A DNA stretch of 64,000 bases. Source: Watersipora subatra. Its lineage: Eukaryota; Bryozoa; Gymnolaemata; Cheilostomatida; Watersiporidae. The translations under genes were made by a program, and so were the position numbers. The DNA lies in NCBI RefSeq assembly GCF_963576615.1, contig NC_088711.1, positions 12,819,869 to 12,883,868 of the forward strand, in the 5' to 3' direction. The notes beneath the pieces are model-generated. The model saw only the letters and a list, made by a program, of their open reading frames with translations, made no database searches and was not told the origin of the DNA. This document shows, piece after piece, positions 26,501-39,675 of the stretch. The first letter of the stretch is position 1; each line of letters begins with the position of its first letter.

Positions 26501-29500
26501 AGAATAAAAGTTGAAAAACCAATCAACATCGGCATTATTTGATCCTGCGACCGTTAGTGATTTGTTGTCTGATCAGAATAGAAATAATTCAGATGATAGA
26601 AATGATGTAAACTTTTTGGACTTTTAATACACTTGGAATATACAGAGAAAAATGATCATTATGGTAGCTCGCACGGCTACGTTATAGCGTTAGACTCTAC
26701 TGAAAGGAATGCTTCCAAGCATTTCATACAGGGACAATTGTACATGGTTGTAGTTTTCTTGTAGTAGAAGATATGTAAATGAATGTTTGTGTACAAAAGA
26801 TTTTGTTCATAGAAGTAAATTTCAGTTTGAGCTATGCATGTTCATAAAAGATTTTATTGAATTTTCAAAAATAAATTACGCAACTTTCGGGTGTTTTTGC
26901 GGGGCTTAAACCCAGCCAAAGGGTTAATGTGAAAACCCGAGAGATCAATTATCAAATATAAATCCTTAATCTACACAAAAATTGAAAGAGTGGTGCCTAC
27001 TTTGTTGACTACAAGTCGAAAAGAACTTACCGGTTTGTGAACACTGAGCAACTTTCTAGCAACATCTAGAGAACACCACATGCGTTGTCTGCCAATAATT
27101 TTGTCATCCCAGTGTTGCAATTCATCTTTGAGTATCATAACAAACACCCAGGTCCTTGACATTTTAGCATCATTCTGCAAAAGAACGTTGCGCATGTAAA
27201 AAGCACTTGGCACGCATGCACTGTTGTGGTAGAACAGGCGTTGCCACAGTAGCATCGATACATGGACTACTACAGCTGCTCACATGAGCTCGGAAGCATC
27301 ATGTGCAGGCTACCACAACAGCATGTTCGTGATATTGCAATAGCAATACTAATCATGTTACTATTTCTACGCTAACTTGATCATGCAAAGAGAGCTAAGG
27401 TACAACACTAATGCTTATCTATTCAAGTGCATGAAGTTCTCTTATCAAGTTATATTATATATGCCAATAATGATGAGAATTGTTACCAACAGCCAATTTG
27501 TTAGATCTGGTGCTTTAGAAAGCTCATTTGCCAATTAGTTCTCGATGATATAACCTTTGACAATTTTTCCATTTAAAAATACCCGGGAACTTCTGAGAAT
27601 ATATATCTGTCAAAAGCTTAACAATGATAAATTTCCAACTGTGCAGTAACTAGTTGTGTGAAAATCTAGTGACTGAATCAAGATTGATCTCATTTTTATG
27701 CTGTGTAAAGCAAGACTTCACCACTGATAGTTCAACTGATGCATTTTAGCTTTCCAAATTTAAGAAACAGACTCTACATTTGGAGCTATTGATGCGGCGA
27801 AGTTTAACAAGTGAATACGGTAACCGCAATACTAGGCCAGTCATATACCAATATCAACACTTGGGTAAAAAAAATTCAGTTACAATAACAGCTGCACTCA
27901 TGATTCTGAAATTGATTTACCTGAATGTTGGGACAACCATGTAGAGCTCCAAAAAAGCTTCTGTGCCAAAGAGCAGATAACGATGCAATTGCTGACAAGA
28001 AATACTTATCTGATTAACAGTTAGTGACAGAGAACTGTACACAAAACCACTAAAAAAGCTTTAGACATACGAGTAAAATAGATAAAAATGACTTCAAAAA
28101 ATTGTCAAAACTGCCTGACTGAATCCTAACTGAGTTAAACTGAGCCTATACTGCTTTTAAAGGCTTGTGTGACCTTGAGTATGATAACGGTTTATATCCT
28201 TCATAGAAACTCGGCCATATACTAATAATAGATATAAAAAGAGGCATTTTTTAAACTTAATGGTACCAGATCACCAGTGTGTAGGGATCATAGGCAGAAA
28301 GGTAAAACTGTCCCTAACAAAGTAGCGAAAATAACACTTGATATCAAACCACTGGTCACATCGACAAATTACGAGCATGATTTTAGTGCCATCATGACTC
28401 CTGTAAAACAATGGGCTTAACATCTAAAATGTGTCCAATACAGCTAGCTGTAAATAAATTCTCAACTATAAACCGCTAATTTTCTTCTACACTTCCCACA
28501 GCACCGCTTACACTGTAGTGCGACCTATTCATATTTTTGTGGCAGCATAATAGCAAGCAAATCAACAAAATTGCATGATCATGCTAACGCGCTATCACAA
28601 CTTTTGTAAATCAGTTATTTTTGCTGAACTACATCACACAAAAATTTTTCAAAAAAAGCGATTAATACAGCCTATATGTTAAAAGCGGTTAAAGGTTGAC
28701 TTGCAACAAAATTCACATTACAGTTATTTGGTATCAAAAGGTTCGCCATGTCTTACTCTGCTGCGTTGTAGGTTCAAAATATGTAGAAATGTGATTACAA
28801 GCTCTTTAAAGTTAAAAAACGAACAGTTAATCACAGCCATCACGAATACGCCGCAGGTTGGAATCCCTTTATTTCGATGATGTACTCAACTCAACGTGGT
28901 TATTGTTTCGACACGTGATGTTATTACATGAAATGAAAAACCAATAAAAGACTCAATATAAAACGTCTCGTAGCACTAGTTTATGACAAACACTTTGGGT
29001 TTTACCGGAAAGCTCGTATCAAACAAAGATGCTGGCTACTTTACAGGTTCGTTTCAGCTTAGTCTAATCATAATCTGATCATGTGATCCATACTTTCTGC
29101 CAAATGGTGCCAACAATTTCTACAGCATTTTTCGACCATCACAGGTGATCAACAGGCTCCTCACATTTATCAGAGGATGATATGCATTCCTTCGAGCTAA
29201 GGTTAAAAAAGTTAAACTAATTTTTAGGCTAGGGTTTGAGATATCACTGCTCAAAGTGACGGCATTACAATGATGATGAAATAGACGCCTAAGGACCATA
29301 GACATGGTTTTATTGAATGCGGAAAGTATATTTGTGATAATATTTCGATGAATGAGGTTGCATGAAAGTGTACACAGAAGCACATCGTGTCCAACTACAT
29401 CCCATTTGAGCCGTTTTGGAGCGGGTTTCCAACCTATGGCGTTTTCCTGATGGCTGCGATTAACTGCTCGTTTTTGAGCTTTTAAGAGCTTGTAATCACA

Positions 29501-32500
29501 TTTCCACACATTTCGCACCTACAATACAACAGAGTAAGACATGGTGAATCTTTTCAAACCAAATAACTGTAATGTGAATTTTGTTGCGAGTCAACCTTTA
29601 CGGAAGGAAATCAAGCTGCTATTCATCATCAAAAAATAAATAAATCAATGGTGACTAGGTGAAGAAATGAGTGCATGCAGATAAACAAACGCTTCCAGAG
29701 GTTATCATAGCAAGTGGTCTCAGCTGAAAAACTTTCTGGAAGACTCACGAAGAGCAAGCTGCCGCTGTGTTTTGACTGTCCAAATCAGACTGACACAATA
29801 GCCATCGAGATGAAAATATAAGATTTTAGAGATGGACCATCATGGTGTTTTAGATTCATGAAGAGAAAAGACCTGACAGTCCAAGCAATCACAACTCTGT
29901 GGCAGCAACTCCTTCCAAACTACAAGGACAAACCTGCTCAATTCCACATATTCACTAAAACAAAAATAATGGAGAACTACATCGAGACAGATGAACTCAG
30001 CAATATGGATCAAGTACCTCTCACCTTTGAACCATGTACGTTTAACTCACACTACAAATAAAAAAGGTGCCTGGTCCATCGTACTGAAAATAAAGCACCC
30101 ACGAGAGAACGCATGTCAATCGGAGTCCTGAGTAACGCATTAATTGAAGTGTTCTTCCAAAAATAAATTCTCAAAGACATACAATAGATGCTCCTATAAT
30201 GTATACATGTACCTTCTTTTACATAAATTTCTCTTAACACAATTTATGTAAAGTTGTTGCTCCGTATTACATAAGAGAATCCATATAATGTAAACCGGCG
30301 AGTTAACGCAAGTTCTCAAATTCAATTTGAATTACAAAAGTCCCAGCCTTAAAATATAATTTCCTTTTTTTTGTGGCACCAACTTGAGAGGGAATACGAC
30401 GTTTATGGGTTACTCTATCGTGCAGTATTAAATTGTCAGTCTACCAAGCTGAATGTCACAAGTCGGAGTGGCATTGAAAGCTGACATTTACCCCGACCTC
30501 TAACCCTGTTAACGGACAGCCAGACAAACAGACATTGCTTTTGGAGATAAAGGATACATTTTTGTTTTACTTTATTTGCAATATGATCAATGGCTTGTGG
30601 TAGAATGCAATGTGTAAACACACAGTAAATAGTCTCATACCTATCCGTTGGTCACATGCTGTCAGTGACTAATTATTGGGTAGATAGTTGAGCCTAATAT
30701 TAACCAAATCTAGCGAGAAAAACAAAACCGCTTAGGAGGTGCAAAAATGAGACACTTGATATATTTTAGATACATTGTTGGGTCGTATAGATAAACTTTG
30801 CTTAAGATGCAGGTATTTCTTCCAACTCTCACTGAGTTTTCTAATCTTTTTTTGTGTTTTTATTAGATTATTGATTGCATATTTATGTACCCTTATAACA
30901 TTTAGCATGTTATATTTTTATGATTTTTGTCATGGTTCTATGCAGCAATTTATGATTGACTCGCTTTTCCCACAGAGAACTTGAGGTGAGCCGATTGTTT
31001 AAAAAACAAAGTCAACACCAAAGAATCCAGGAGGGTGTTATGTAAAGTTAGGCACTTCTATTACTGTACACATACATGTATGTACACATCATAATCTCTG
31101 AAGCATAATCTGATAAGCTCATTGTGCAGTGAAGTATTGTTTAATAATTTGTGTAATGAGGCGCTTATGTAATAACTGAGTCAAGAATGGAAAATTAAAT
31201 TGGTCAAATAAACAAAGGAGAGCATTGCACTCACACTCTAATCGGGTCGATGTGCTTAAAAGGAATTCGAGCCTTTCTATTCAACTTAAAGCCTGGTTCA
31301 CACTATATCGCCTGGTTCACACTATATCGCCGAGTTCCGGCGTTGATGCCACAATACTTCTATAATTATCGATAATAACAATGTTCACACTACCATAAAC
31401 CCATCTGCGTGTGCATAAGCAAATACTTCATGACGCAGTGTTCTCATTTATATTTTTTAATTTTTCACGAAAAACCTCTTCATTTTCGTGTGCTCCAATC
31501 AAATTCTAACGTCACAGCAATGATCATAAACAGAAATAAATAAATTGCGCTATCTGCGACCATGAATTGCTATCGTCGAATTGGTGCACATTGTACAAGC
31601 TGTCGTCGATTCCAGACGAAATATTTCCAAATTTTGACAGCTGCCAACTTTGCTGACGTATCCGCATTCTTTCACCGATGCTATCGGTCCCCGGCGCACA
31701 TAGTCGATGGTGAAAGTTGAATGAACAAGCTCAAGTTACGTTAGGTCAGCATGTGATAGTTAACATAAAGGGGTGGTCACACGAGCGCCGAACCGAACTA
31801 AATGACGCAAAACGACGTCGCTTTCAGCTCTAAAAAGTTTGGCCGAGGACATTTCTAGCCAAAACGAACCTTTTCGGTCCTGCTCGAAATTTCATGCCGA
31901 ACGCTTGCTCTTATTGGCTGGTTAAAATTCTAGAATTCTAGCGAGCACGCGTCACATTTCTACTTACGTTCGCGTGAGTAATGCTAAAAAAGAAATGGGA
32001 CGATACTTTTATTTCGTTAAATAAACCACATGAAGCAATTTACGACAAGGTTCACTCGGACTTATGATTGTGTTGCATAAATGTAAGATGTTGCACTCAA
32101 GTTTTGCATAAATGTAAGAGAATTGTGATTTTCTTTCGTGTAGAATATAAGTAATGTGTCACATTCATCCTGATGAAGTATCGTTGACTGATTTATTTAT
32201 GTAAAACCACAGTACTATGATAAAGACTGTCTTTGTTTATTATGTACTCAGCATAAAAAAACATTATTATAGTAATAAAAAAATATAATTATGTTGATGG
32301 GAAGGGTTGGCAAAATCTTTGTATCGAGTGATTTATTTTGAGCAGCTGAACGATCTTCTGATAAATCTGCCGTGTAATTATAATTTATAATTGTTCCTCA
32401 AAGTTTTTTGTTAACAATAGAAATATTTAACTCAAATACATAAAAACTACTAATGAAACCGTGTCCTGTCTCTATACGCATGGTATCTAGGAAGCGAAGT

Positions 32501-35165
32501 TACTTCGGTGGCCGTGTGACATGTGCCACGAACCGAACCAGCCTCCCAACCTACGTCAGTTCGGTGCTCGTGTGACCACGCCTTAAGTGCACTGTGCCAG
32601 AGCTTAACTAATCAAACTACAGTTTGCTCTCTTACCAAAACTTGGCCAAGGCTTCTAAGAATATGGCCTCGAACTCCACTCTCTTCAAACACTTCCCTTT
32701 CAGCAGCTTGGTGGGGACTCTCCTCAGGCTCTATAGATCCTCCAGGCACAAGCCACCACTGTCTGTCCTTGTTGAAGTGTTTGCTGCTGATCAGGAGGAC
32801 CTGCAGTGACAATGAAAGTTAGTCCTAAGACATGAGTGGTTTGCTTCATCCAGTCTTTTCAACACGTTAACAACATTACAAAATTATTAAAGGAAATAAA
32901 GAACCAGGTGGTTTAGGCTGAAAACTATCTTTATAATTTAAAAAAATATGTTGAAGTGTCAACGACCAGACCAATTCAAGCTGCGTGTACACTAGCCGAT
33001 AATCTGTTATTAGCGTTTGGTCGATTTTGCTTACTGCCAACTTGCCTTGCAAATGAGCATATTGAACGATCTAATTATTGAGTAATGCACACCTTCACAA
33101 ACGGTTTCAACTGCAGTTTTTTAACAGCCTAAATCCATTCTTTCAATAGCCTAAATAATTCTCTCAATATCTTAAATCTATAGGTACTTGACTGCAATTA
33201 TGGACCTATTTGAGTAGAACCCTGATGGCATTGCTCTTAGCGTGTAATTGGATTGTAAAGTGACAATATTGAGAGATCATTCACCTTGCAAAATCTATAG
33301 ACTAAGTTGAAAGAGTTTAATTAACGAGCGAGTGTACAGTAAATGTGTTCTCAAAGACAGCAAGAAGTCGAGTTTATAATAAATTCTGCATTCTTGCGCC
33401 AACTTATGAAGTTGTCTATCAGTTGCATTTTAATGTACAGTAGATGATCGTCACAATCATCAGAACCTACACTCTGATTTGACACTACAGTCTAAATCTG
33501 ATCCATTGTCCTCATATTCGTCCATGATGCTGTTTTCAATCTGACCTGAAGACTCAAGCGTTTTGATGAACTATTAGAATACTCTTCAGGAACACTTAGG
33601 AATAATAGCAGTCGTTGTTACAGCGTAGTTTAACTTTAAAACGACTTTAAAATAAAAAGCGTTATATTCATTTTTTAACTCAAAAGCTTCGCTATCGAAT
33701 TAAAAACTGTAATTGGCTGATATCTTTTACTCAAAGTGGTACTTTGTTTAACTCGGTCTGATACTTTGACGTTTATGAAAAACAGTTTAGCAAAAATCTC
33801 ATATTTATAACCAACAAAATTCAATAAAACATCTGTACCATTCAATGCATTTGTTATAAGACAAGCAGTTGGCTACCCTAGCCTAAAAATGTTGAAATAT
33901 TTGCAAAGATTGGTGCCATGGCCTTTGCTGATGCTCATCCATTGTCAATGAGTCCTAACCATCTTACCACCTAATCATAGACTACATATTTCCTTCATTA
34001 TGATCCCACCTCTTTGGTGTAATATCGCTGATTATCAACAAATAGAACAGTGGAAAAAGGAAACATTCCAATCAAGTTTTGAAATCTTGGTAACAATGCG
34101 AGGGCCGATTGACACATGAACAGACACAAATAGCTGCAGTGCAAGCTTGCAGTGTATTGCGATGCTAGGAATGTTTAATATGGGACCATCCACAAATACT
34201 AGGCTGAGCATGTATCAACCATGCATTGAGCACGCGTCAAAAGTATAAACATACTGCTCATTTGTCAATATAGTCAGATTAACACAGGTTTAGTGTGGTT
34301 TTACCGCAGTAAAGGCTTGACCATTCAACCTGATATAAAGAGGAAGCAATGTTGAATGCTCCAACACTTATAATTACTTCAACGTATATACATGTGTACA
34401 ATATAAATATCCATGAGTCATTCTCCATGGACTAGTCCATGGACTGCAGCAATGGAAAACGTATTGAACAAAAGCCCTCTGATCTCTCATACAATAAGAA
34501 TTAGAACGTAGATTACATCAGTCTTAAACTATACAAAAGCATTCCAATGATAATTAGAATATGTCACCCAAGTGTAATCTTAAATCCCTAATAACTGCTT
34601 TTATAGGCGCAAGTGCTTCTTTAAAGAACAATTGATTGTACCTATCAAGTCTGGCAAGAGAAGCCAAACACAGTTTCCATTGCAGAAAATGATTGCTTCC
34701 TGCACTTAACTGTAAATGAGAACAAATTTTACCATTGCTCCTCGCTCTGTTACCATCGATGCAATGACAAATCCCTGATTTTGTCGGGATCACACAGTTG
34801 ACCCGACAGTATGTCTTTATTGGTGCACCATGCCCCTTTAGGTATAGTGACTATAGCCGTACCATCGATCGAGTAATGCTACATCACCAAGGAATGATGA
34901 CAAGCCACTGAGGCTTGATGTCACTTTTGGTATTGGTGCTATGGCACCATCTTTTCCGGTTTCAGCACTTTTACAAGCAAGGAGACAGCCTGAGCATTAC
35001 ACTTTTTCAGCATGCATAACGATAACAAATTAGTAGACATACCTGGTCCTCTCGCTCATCCTTAAAGACCAAACACGCTGCTCGGCGTTTGTAACCGTTC
35101 TCATCAAAGGTGCAATCGTGCCCTCGTTTCTTTACCATGTCCCGAGCACAGCAAGAACTGTTCAT
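23507..35165 (-). CDS. Diphosphoinositol polyphosphate phosphohydrolase (DIPP, NUDT3/4-like)
   Basis: Exons in coding order: 35138 (or 35165)-35043, 32800-32636, 27174-27031, 23698-23507 (stop TAG). All junctions are GT-AG in phase 0. From the ATG at 35138 the protein has 198 residues; an in-frame ATG at 35165, directly after an in-frame TAA, would add nine. DIPPs hydrolyse InsP7/InsP8 to InsP6 and also cut diadenosine polyphosphates, in cytosol and nucleus. The Nudix box GX5EX7REUXEEXGU is complete at residues 53-75 (G53, E59, R67-E68, E71-E72, G74-V75). Family blocks GYKRRAACLVF, WWLVPGGSIEPEE, RTWVFVMIL and LLSVHKPVQ align with human NUDT3 in order. The C-terminal tail of about 50 residues is unique. 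Introns of 2.2, 5.5 and 3.3 kb are full of transposon remains. An acceptor (minus-strand TTTTTAG, exon from 35172) implies a 5'-UTR intron. Confidence 0.94.
24328..25489 (+). mobile_element. TIR element with TA target site (Tc1/pogo-like), non-autonomous
   Basis: The left end CCATAAAACCTCTAATTGAATGCC and right end (reverse complement) CCTTGAAACATCTATTTGAATGCC form about 24-bp inverted repeats, each flanked by TA. The right TIR grows into a 17-bp tandem array (25415-25482). No transposase frame is seen inside. It lies in the last intron of the DIPP gene. Confidence 0.6.
25415..25482 (+). repeat. 17-bp tandem array, four units
   Basis: Units GGCGTTCAAATAGAGGT and GGCATTCAAATAGAGGT alternate exactly at 17-bp spacing, ending with a TAGATGT variant. 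Degenerate units extend upstream to about 25381. The unit matches the inner part of the terminal inverted repeat of the surrounding element. Confidence 0.9.
26117..26640 (+). mobile_element. Second, truncated copy of the same TIR family
   Basis: TCGTAAAACCTCTATCTGAACGCCACC followed by degenerate repeat units (to 26190) matches the TIR of the element at 24328. The matching other end was not found. Downstream, an acidic frame ending LLSDQNRNNSDDRNDVNFLDF (26550-26630) could be the C-terminal tail of a transposase; this is a guess. Confidence 0.45.
28690..29600. repeat. Long inverted repeat: two 178-bp arms, 555-bp spacer
   Basis: The left arm 28690-28867 and right arm 29423-29600 are reverse complements at roughly 85% identity without obvious gaps (for example GCAACAAAATTCACATTACA and CCATGTCTTACTCTG in both). 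No clear target duplication is seen. It lies in intron 2 of the DIPP gene. It could be a fold-back transposon or an inverted duplication of an older repeat. Confidence 0.85.
29730..30140 (+). pseudogene. pogo/Tigger-like transposase remnant
   Basis: The reading GPSWCFRFMKRKDLTVQ, then LPNYKDKPAQFH and NMDQVPLTFE (about 29835-30030), follows the end of the CENP-B-type DNA-binding region and the start of the DDE domain in pogo/Tigger transposases (usual form: W..RFMKR..L, N.DETP). Stops and frameshifts occur before and after. Inside intron 2 of the DIPP gene. Confidence 0.75.
30185..30495 (+). repeat. Interspersed repeat B, copy 1
   Basis: GCTCCTATAATG, then ACATAAGAGAATCCATATAATGTAAA, GAGAGGGAATACGAC, and CAGTCTACCAAGCTGAATGTCACAAG occur in this order. 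The same series is found at 51732-52095. The last block looks tRNA-like, so it may be a second SINE family. Confidence 0.65.
31291..31760 (+). repeat. TIR-type repeat fragment with duplicated end
   Basis: GCCTGGTTCACACTATATC is present twice in tandem (31291-31309, 31310-31328). The segment 31600-31720 reversed matches 62755-62870 (TCGACTATGTGC, GCAGCTGTCAAA), and the two ends (TCACACTATATCGCCG / TCATACTATATCGCCG) also match, so both loci belong to one family. No second terminal inverted repeat was found. Confidence 0.6.
31769..32583 (+). mobile_element. 815-bp non-autonomous PIF/Harbinger-like element
   Basis: Terminal inverted repeats AGGGGTGGTCACACGAGC (left) and AGGCGTGGTCACACGAGC (right, reverse complement) match at 17 of 18 positions and continue as R-CCGAAC. 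Both sides are flanked by TAA (31766-31768 and 32584-32586), the 3-bp TWA duplication of PIF/Harbinger elements. No transposase is encoded. It ends about 50 bp from the splice donor of DIPP exon 2 (32635). Confidence 0.8.
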
Positions 35166-35172
35166 TTAATTG

Positions 35173-38100
35173 CTAAAAACATTCATGAGCTGTATGAATG
35201 AGCTGTGTTGGATGTGTCTTTTAGGGATATACCTATGTGCCCGTGTCATTTCTCGATGGCGATGTGATATACCGTCAATAAATTTAATTGCTTTTCTTAA
35301 TAATGAATTCCGTTAACTTACATAAAAGTTTTCCATTACTTTGTATAAGGTTTAAATGAAATCATAGTTAAAGCAATGTGACAGCAGCAGTGTATGCATT
35401 TTGAACAATGGTTTCAGGAGTGACAACTTTGCTATAATCAAGAGTAATGTACTGACAAATTGAGAAGTTTCTAATAATTTAGTTGCAAACAGCTGAGTAT
35501 GTGTACACTTTTAGATTAAAATTGTGTCAAATGAAAATCTCATTATAATAAACTTGCTTACATTTTTCTAGAAACGGTGTAAAAACTCTTTCAGATAAGT
35601 TTCAGACGATTACAGATGTATTTTTTCTTTCCTTTAAATTAGCTAAAAATCAGACTTGTGATAATAATAGACCGTTAATGAGTTTCTTCCAATTAAGATA
35701 GCTCTAATAATTGGAGAAAGATTGTTCAGTTAGTTTCCACATGAATTATTTCCTTCAAGTGAGAAATGTCTCAATCTTATATTTTTTCCACATAATGAAT
35801 CTCAGTGTTCCTATTGGTCCATTGCTTTTATTTGCAATTTCGCTAAGTGTTGAAAATTTGACATCATCTTTCTTTATGGATCTACTACATTACTTGATAT
35901 GAACAAAGCAATGCTGCCTTTACAGAATTTATAATTGGTTAAAATTAGTTTTGTTTTGGCTATTACAAGTAACTGGCATGGCAGTAGTTTTGACAAACTT
36001 TATTATAGCCAAACATGCCATTTAACAGGACCATTTGCTATTTGCTTTTCACTAAAAGCCTTTTGCACAACAGGCAGTTACACCCTGACATAAAATATTA
36101 GTCTACTCTAGTATGATAACTACTAGATGGCTTCATGATTGTTTTTTAATTTAACCCACAATTTTTGCACAGGTATTATCTCCAAGTTATTGCATTAATT
36201 CTGAGAATAGCATTGCCTTCTTTTTTACCGCTACAACCACTCGCACTAATCTTGTTGGAATTCATGATATTAAAATTCCAAAAGGAATTAATAGTTTAAT
36301 ATTATTCGAATATTGTAAAACCCTGAGTGTGAAGATCTTTTAAAAGAAAATTTGAGTGAGAAGCTGTTAAAACTGACACAAGTAGGCATTTTTCAGATAA
36401 GACCCTCCCATGGGTAGGCGCGATGCAAATAATTTACAGTGACTATCTTCTTGGCAACTGTTTTGTGACATGCATTTTTTGCACTAATAGTTCCAGGTTA
36501 GAGAGAGATGTATGATTTCCAGTAAAACCTGTACCATATTTATTCGTTCCGTATTCATTTACAAGGGGCTACTGTAAAATCAAGTCACTATAACATGTAT
36601 CGTCTTTACAATTGTAACTAAAATAATAGTACATGTCAAAATCGGACACAAAATTTAATTCTAACTCAATTTGCAGCGTTATTTGCAGCTAATAGTTCAT
36701 TTAATTGTGTTGTCAGCTAAATCTTTAGCATACACTAACTTGATCTAATCTAAATAGTTGCACTAATATGCTGCAATATGTAAGCTATTCATACGGCGTC
36801 TATACTACTAACTCAAAAACTAACTGCTCAGTAGGCAAGCTGCGAGTACGTTTAATGCTTTTCAAAGTACCAAAGTTCAGACACTTTGCTGGAATACTTT
36901 TCGAATATCTGCTTGTATCTTTAAGCTGAATGCTTGCTGAAAAAAGATACTCAGTTCAAAGATACATATGTGCAGATGCAATAGCAAAATTTGTGATAAA
37001 TTTTAGAGAACTTGCACATTGCAGCACAATTTGCATATATAGAGGTTTTTAAAGATATTCTTACGATAAAACTTAAAATGAACACATTGTCTCGACTGGT
37101 TGATTACAGGTTTGATTGGTTCACGGTTTAGCATCAAAAGCATTAAACTACACGCTCGCATTTTCAAGACAGATGCTGTGCGCTATCATTGAAAAATTTA
37201 AAAAGCCAAATAAGAAACACATGCAGCATAAAAAGCTATGAGAAAAAATAAATGAAGTCTATTATATTACAAATATTCCAGTTAGCAATATATGTTCTAT
37301 TATTAGGTACTAAGTAAGTCTTCACAGTCTTACAATGAGACAAGAGAGAAATTCTTACATGACTGACGTCACATGAAATAATGCGACACTGTTTGTCCTC
37401 CAATGTTTCGTTAATGATATAATCATATTAATTATATAATCATGTTAATAATATAAACTTAATTTTTATTTGTTAATAGAGTTGACCTATGAGGGTCATA
37501 AATCCTATTATTTTCTACCAAATGCCACTTTCAATTTCAATTCGGTCTAAAATGTCTGTGTCGTTATCTCTATGTTACTCAATTTCATGTTTCAATGTTG
37601 ACAGCACAATATTATGAGGATAAAAACTTCAAAGAAATGAGAATTAAATTAAAAATTAACGTAAATTTTTCTTCAAACCTATCAAATTTAAAAAAAGTAG
37701 TGTTAAAGCTCACTAGTTCAAGCAAAAACAAATAAATTTCAAGGCAAAAGAGTTTTGTTATGGCTGTTTGGTTGCAATTAGACCAGAACTTTGTGAGGAT
37801 ATACATGTACATTAGATTTACCATAAAGGCTGCTTTTACGTTGCTGCATTAGCATGAACCGTCTTAACTCAAGTATATGAATGTTCTATGTGTAACCTAC
37901 CTAATTGATTTAATTCGGGCTAATTCTCTTTGAGACCTTGAAGATCATGTTTAGATTTTTTTGTAAGGCTTGTTTTGCTGGTCTGTTCATCGGACTCACT
38001 TTTTTCAAGTTTTCTCACTTCTTGCACGAACTGCTGTTCCTAGTTTGACCTTTTTGTTTTATATGCACCATTGACAGATTTGGCACGTCGTTGGTTGTGT

Positions 38101-38860
38101 GCGATGGCAGCCTATTTCACAAATTTTAAGAATGGTCACAACCAATAACCATCAATTTTGATATTTTCTATATATATAATATATGTAAAAGATTTTGCCA
38201 TTTTCATGCAATGAATTTTAGAAAATTAGGCTCAACTCGAAGCAGTGACGCATCAAATGAGGGCCATTTTTTAAAACCTCAATCTAAGAAAATAACGTAA
38301 TTTGAACTTATCTGTAGTGTGATGGTTGAACTGCCTTAATAATAACATTAGCTTTTTATCTGTAATTTATTAATGAGTTTTCAAGAGTACAAAAACCCTA
38401 GTTTCTCGCATTGCCTTCCTCAGAAAAACGTACCGGGCTCGTAGTGTATTAAATGTTTGATTGGTACTTTAGCTCTAGATGCCAAACATAACATGACTTC
38501 GCTATTAATTCTAAAAAAAATTACATTTTTTGCTTTTCAAAATATTTGTACTTTGCAAAATATTGGATAACCAGCAGCAACTTGAATAGGTTTTACACGT
38601 TTATTTGGTAACAAATCTTCGATTGCGCTTTTCAAATAGTTATAAATTTAAAGTAAATGCACACTTAGTTTCGGTCTTCAGGTAACAGCATAGAATACTT
38701 ACTAGCAAAGGTTCGATACAAATGGTTGAAAATATTAAAAAAAAACTATATGCTGTGCAGGGCGCCGCTTCGGTATGAACGAGATAATACTGCACGTTAT
38801 TCACCTCGTGAAGAGTGTGGTTACGTTAACATGCATGTAACTAAGAATGCTCAAACTCAC
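35173..38860. other. Probable DIPP 5' intron, no gene seen
   Basis: AT-rich sequence with no supported coding exon. If the donor-like CAG|GTGAGT on the minus strand at 38861 belongs to the DIPP transcript, this is its first intron. Confidence 0.4.
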
Positions 38861-39000
38861 CTGCTTCCCAACGCTGCTTCGTTTGCGAATGCTTCCAACT
38901 CGTGAACGTGATAGCGTCGCCCGACCAATTGATTATCTGCAGAGTCACACATCTCGTCGACCAGCAAACTCGGCCACAATTTCGCAACCAGTGAGCAGTT
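38861..39000 (-). other. Candidate DIPP non-coding first exon and promoter area
   Basis: A strong minus-strand donor (GAAGCAG|GTGAGT, boundary 38861) ends a GC-richer segment with several CpGs, lying upstream of the acceptor at 35173. There is no protein frame. The right boundary (transcription start) is arbitrary. Inferred from splice-site quality only. Confidence 0.3.
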
Positions 39001-39675
39001 AGCCTAGTCAGCCTTAGTCACTTTGAGTCAACCAATGATTTACCAATGACGGGTTAACCCTAGGTGCGCGGTGAGAACACCTAGGCAGAGCCGTATAGCT
39101 TCACAAGCTGTATACCATAACTTTGCCCGGACATGATTTTTGATAAATTATTTCTTCGAAAGTTTATCAAAATTTGATTATTTTGGACAAACAAATCTCT
39201 GAGAGATAAGATATACCAGAACATAAAATTTGACACTGTGTCATTATTATAAAAGTTTTGTCAACAAAGTTATTTAGAATATATAAGAATTAAAATGATT
39301 CTCATAGTTAGTATAGGTATTCGATAGTTGTACGTACTAGCAACACGGAAACCAGTTCTTAGGAAAAGAGAGGGCAACTCTCACTTTGAAAATACTGTTT
39401 TATTATCTCCACTATTGCACTGAATCCAACACTACCTAGAAAACAACATGCTGAACCCAATGGAGGGAAGCTACAGCTAACTCACTGTTTTCTGCCGGAC
39501 CAACAAAGTGCATTACACCTAACACTACCAAAACACAACTTGCTAGACACTGTAGAAGGGGACTCAACTTATTGTTAGAACGTCTTTATCTGAAGATGTT
39601 GATCTTTGCTGCATTACTAATGTGCTGTTAGTCGCTTGATTATACTCAAAAAATCTCAAAAAACTTCTTTGGTGA

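Noticed and set aside
29120..29518. A 132-residue minus-strand open frame
   Set aside because: It overlaps the right arm of the long inverted repeat and matches no domain. The left arm, 85% identical, is full of stops.
32523..32822. A 99-residue + strand open frame
   Set aside because: It is exactly antisense to the Nudix exon of the DIPP gene, whose motif and splice sites are clear.
34428..34445. CCATGGACTAGTCCATGG palindrome
   Set aside because: An 18-bp palindrome with no gene or repeat context; could be chance.
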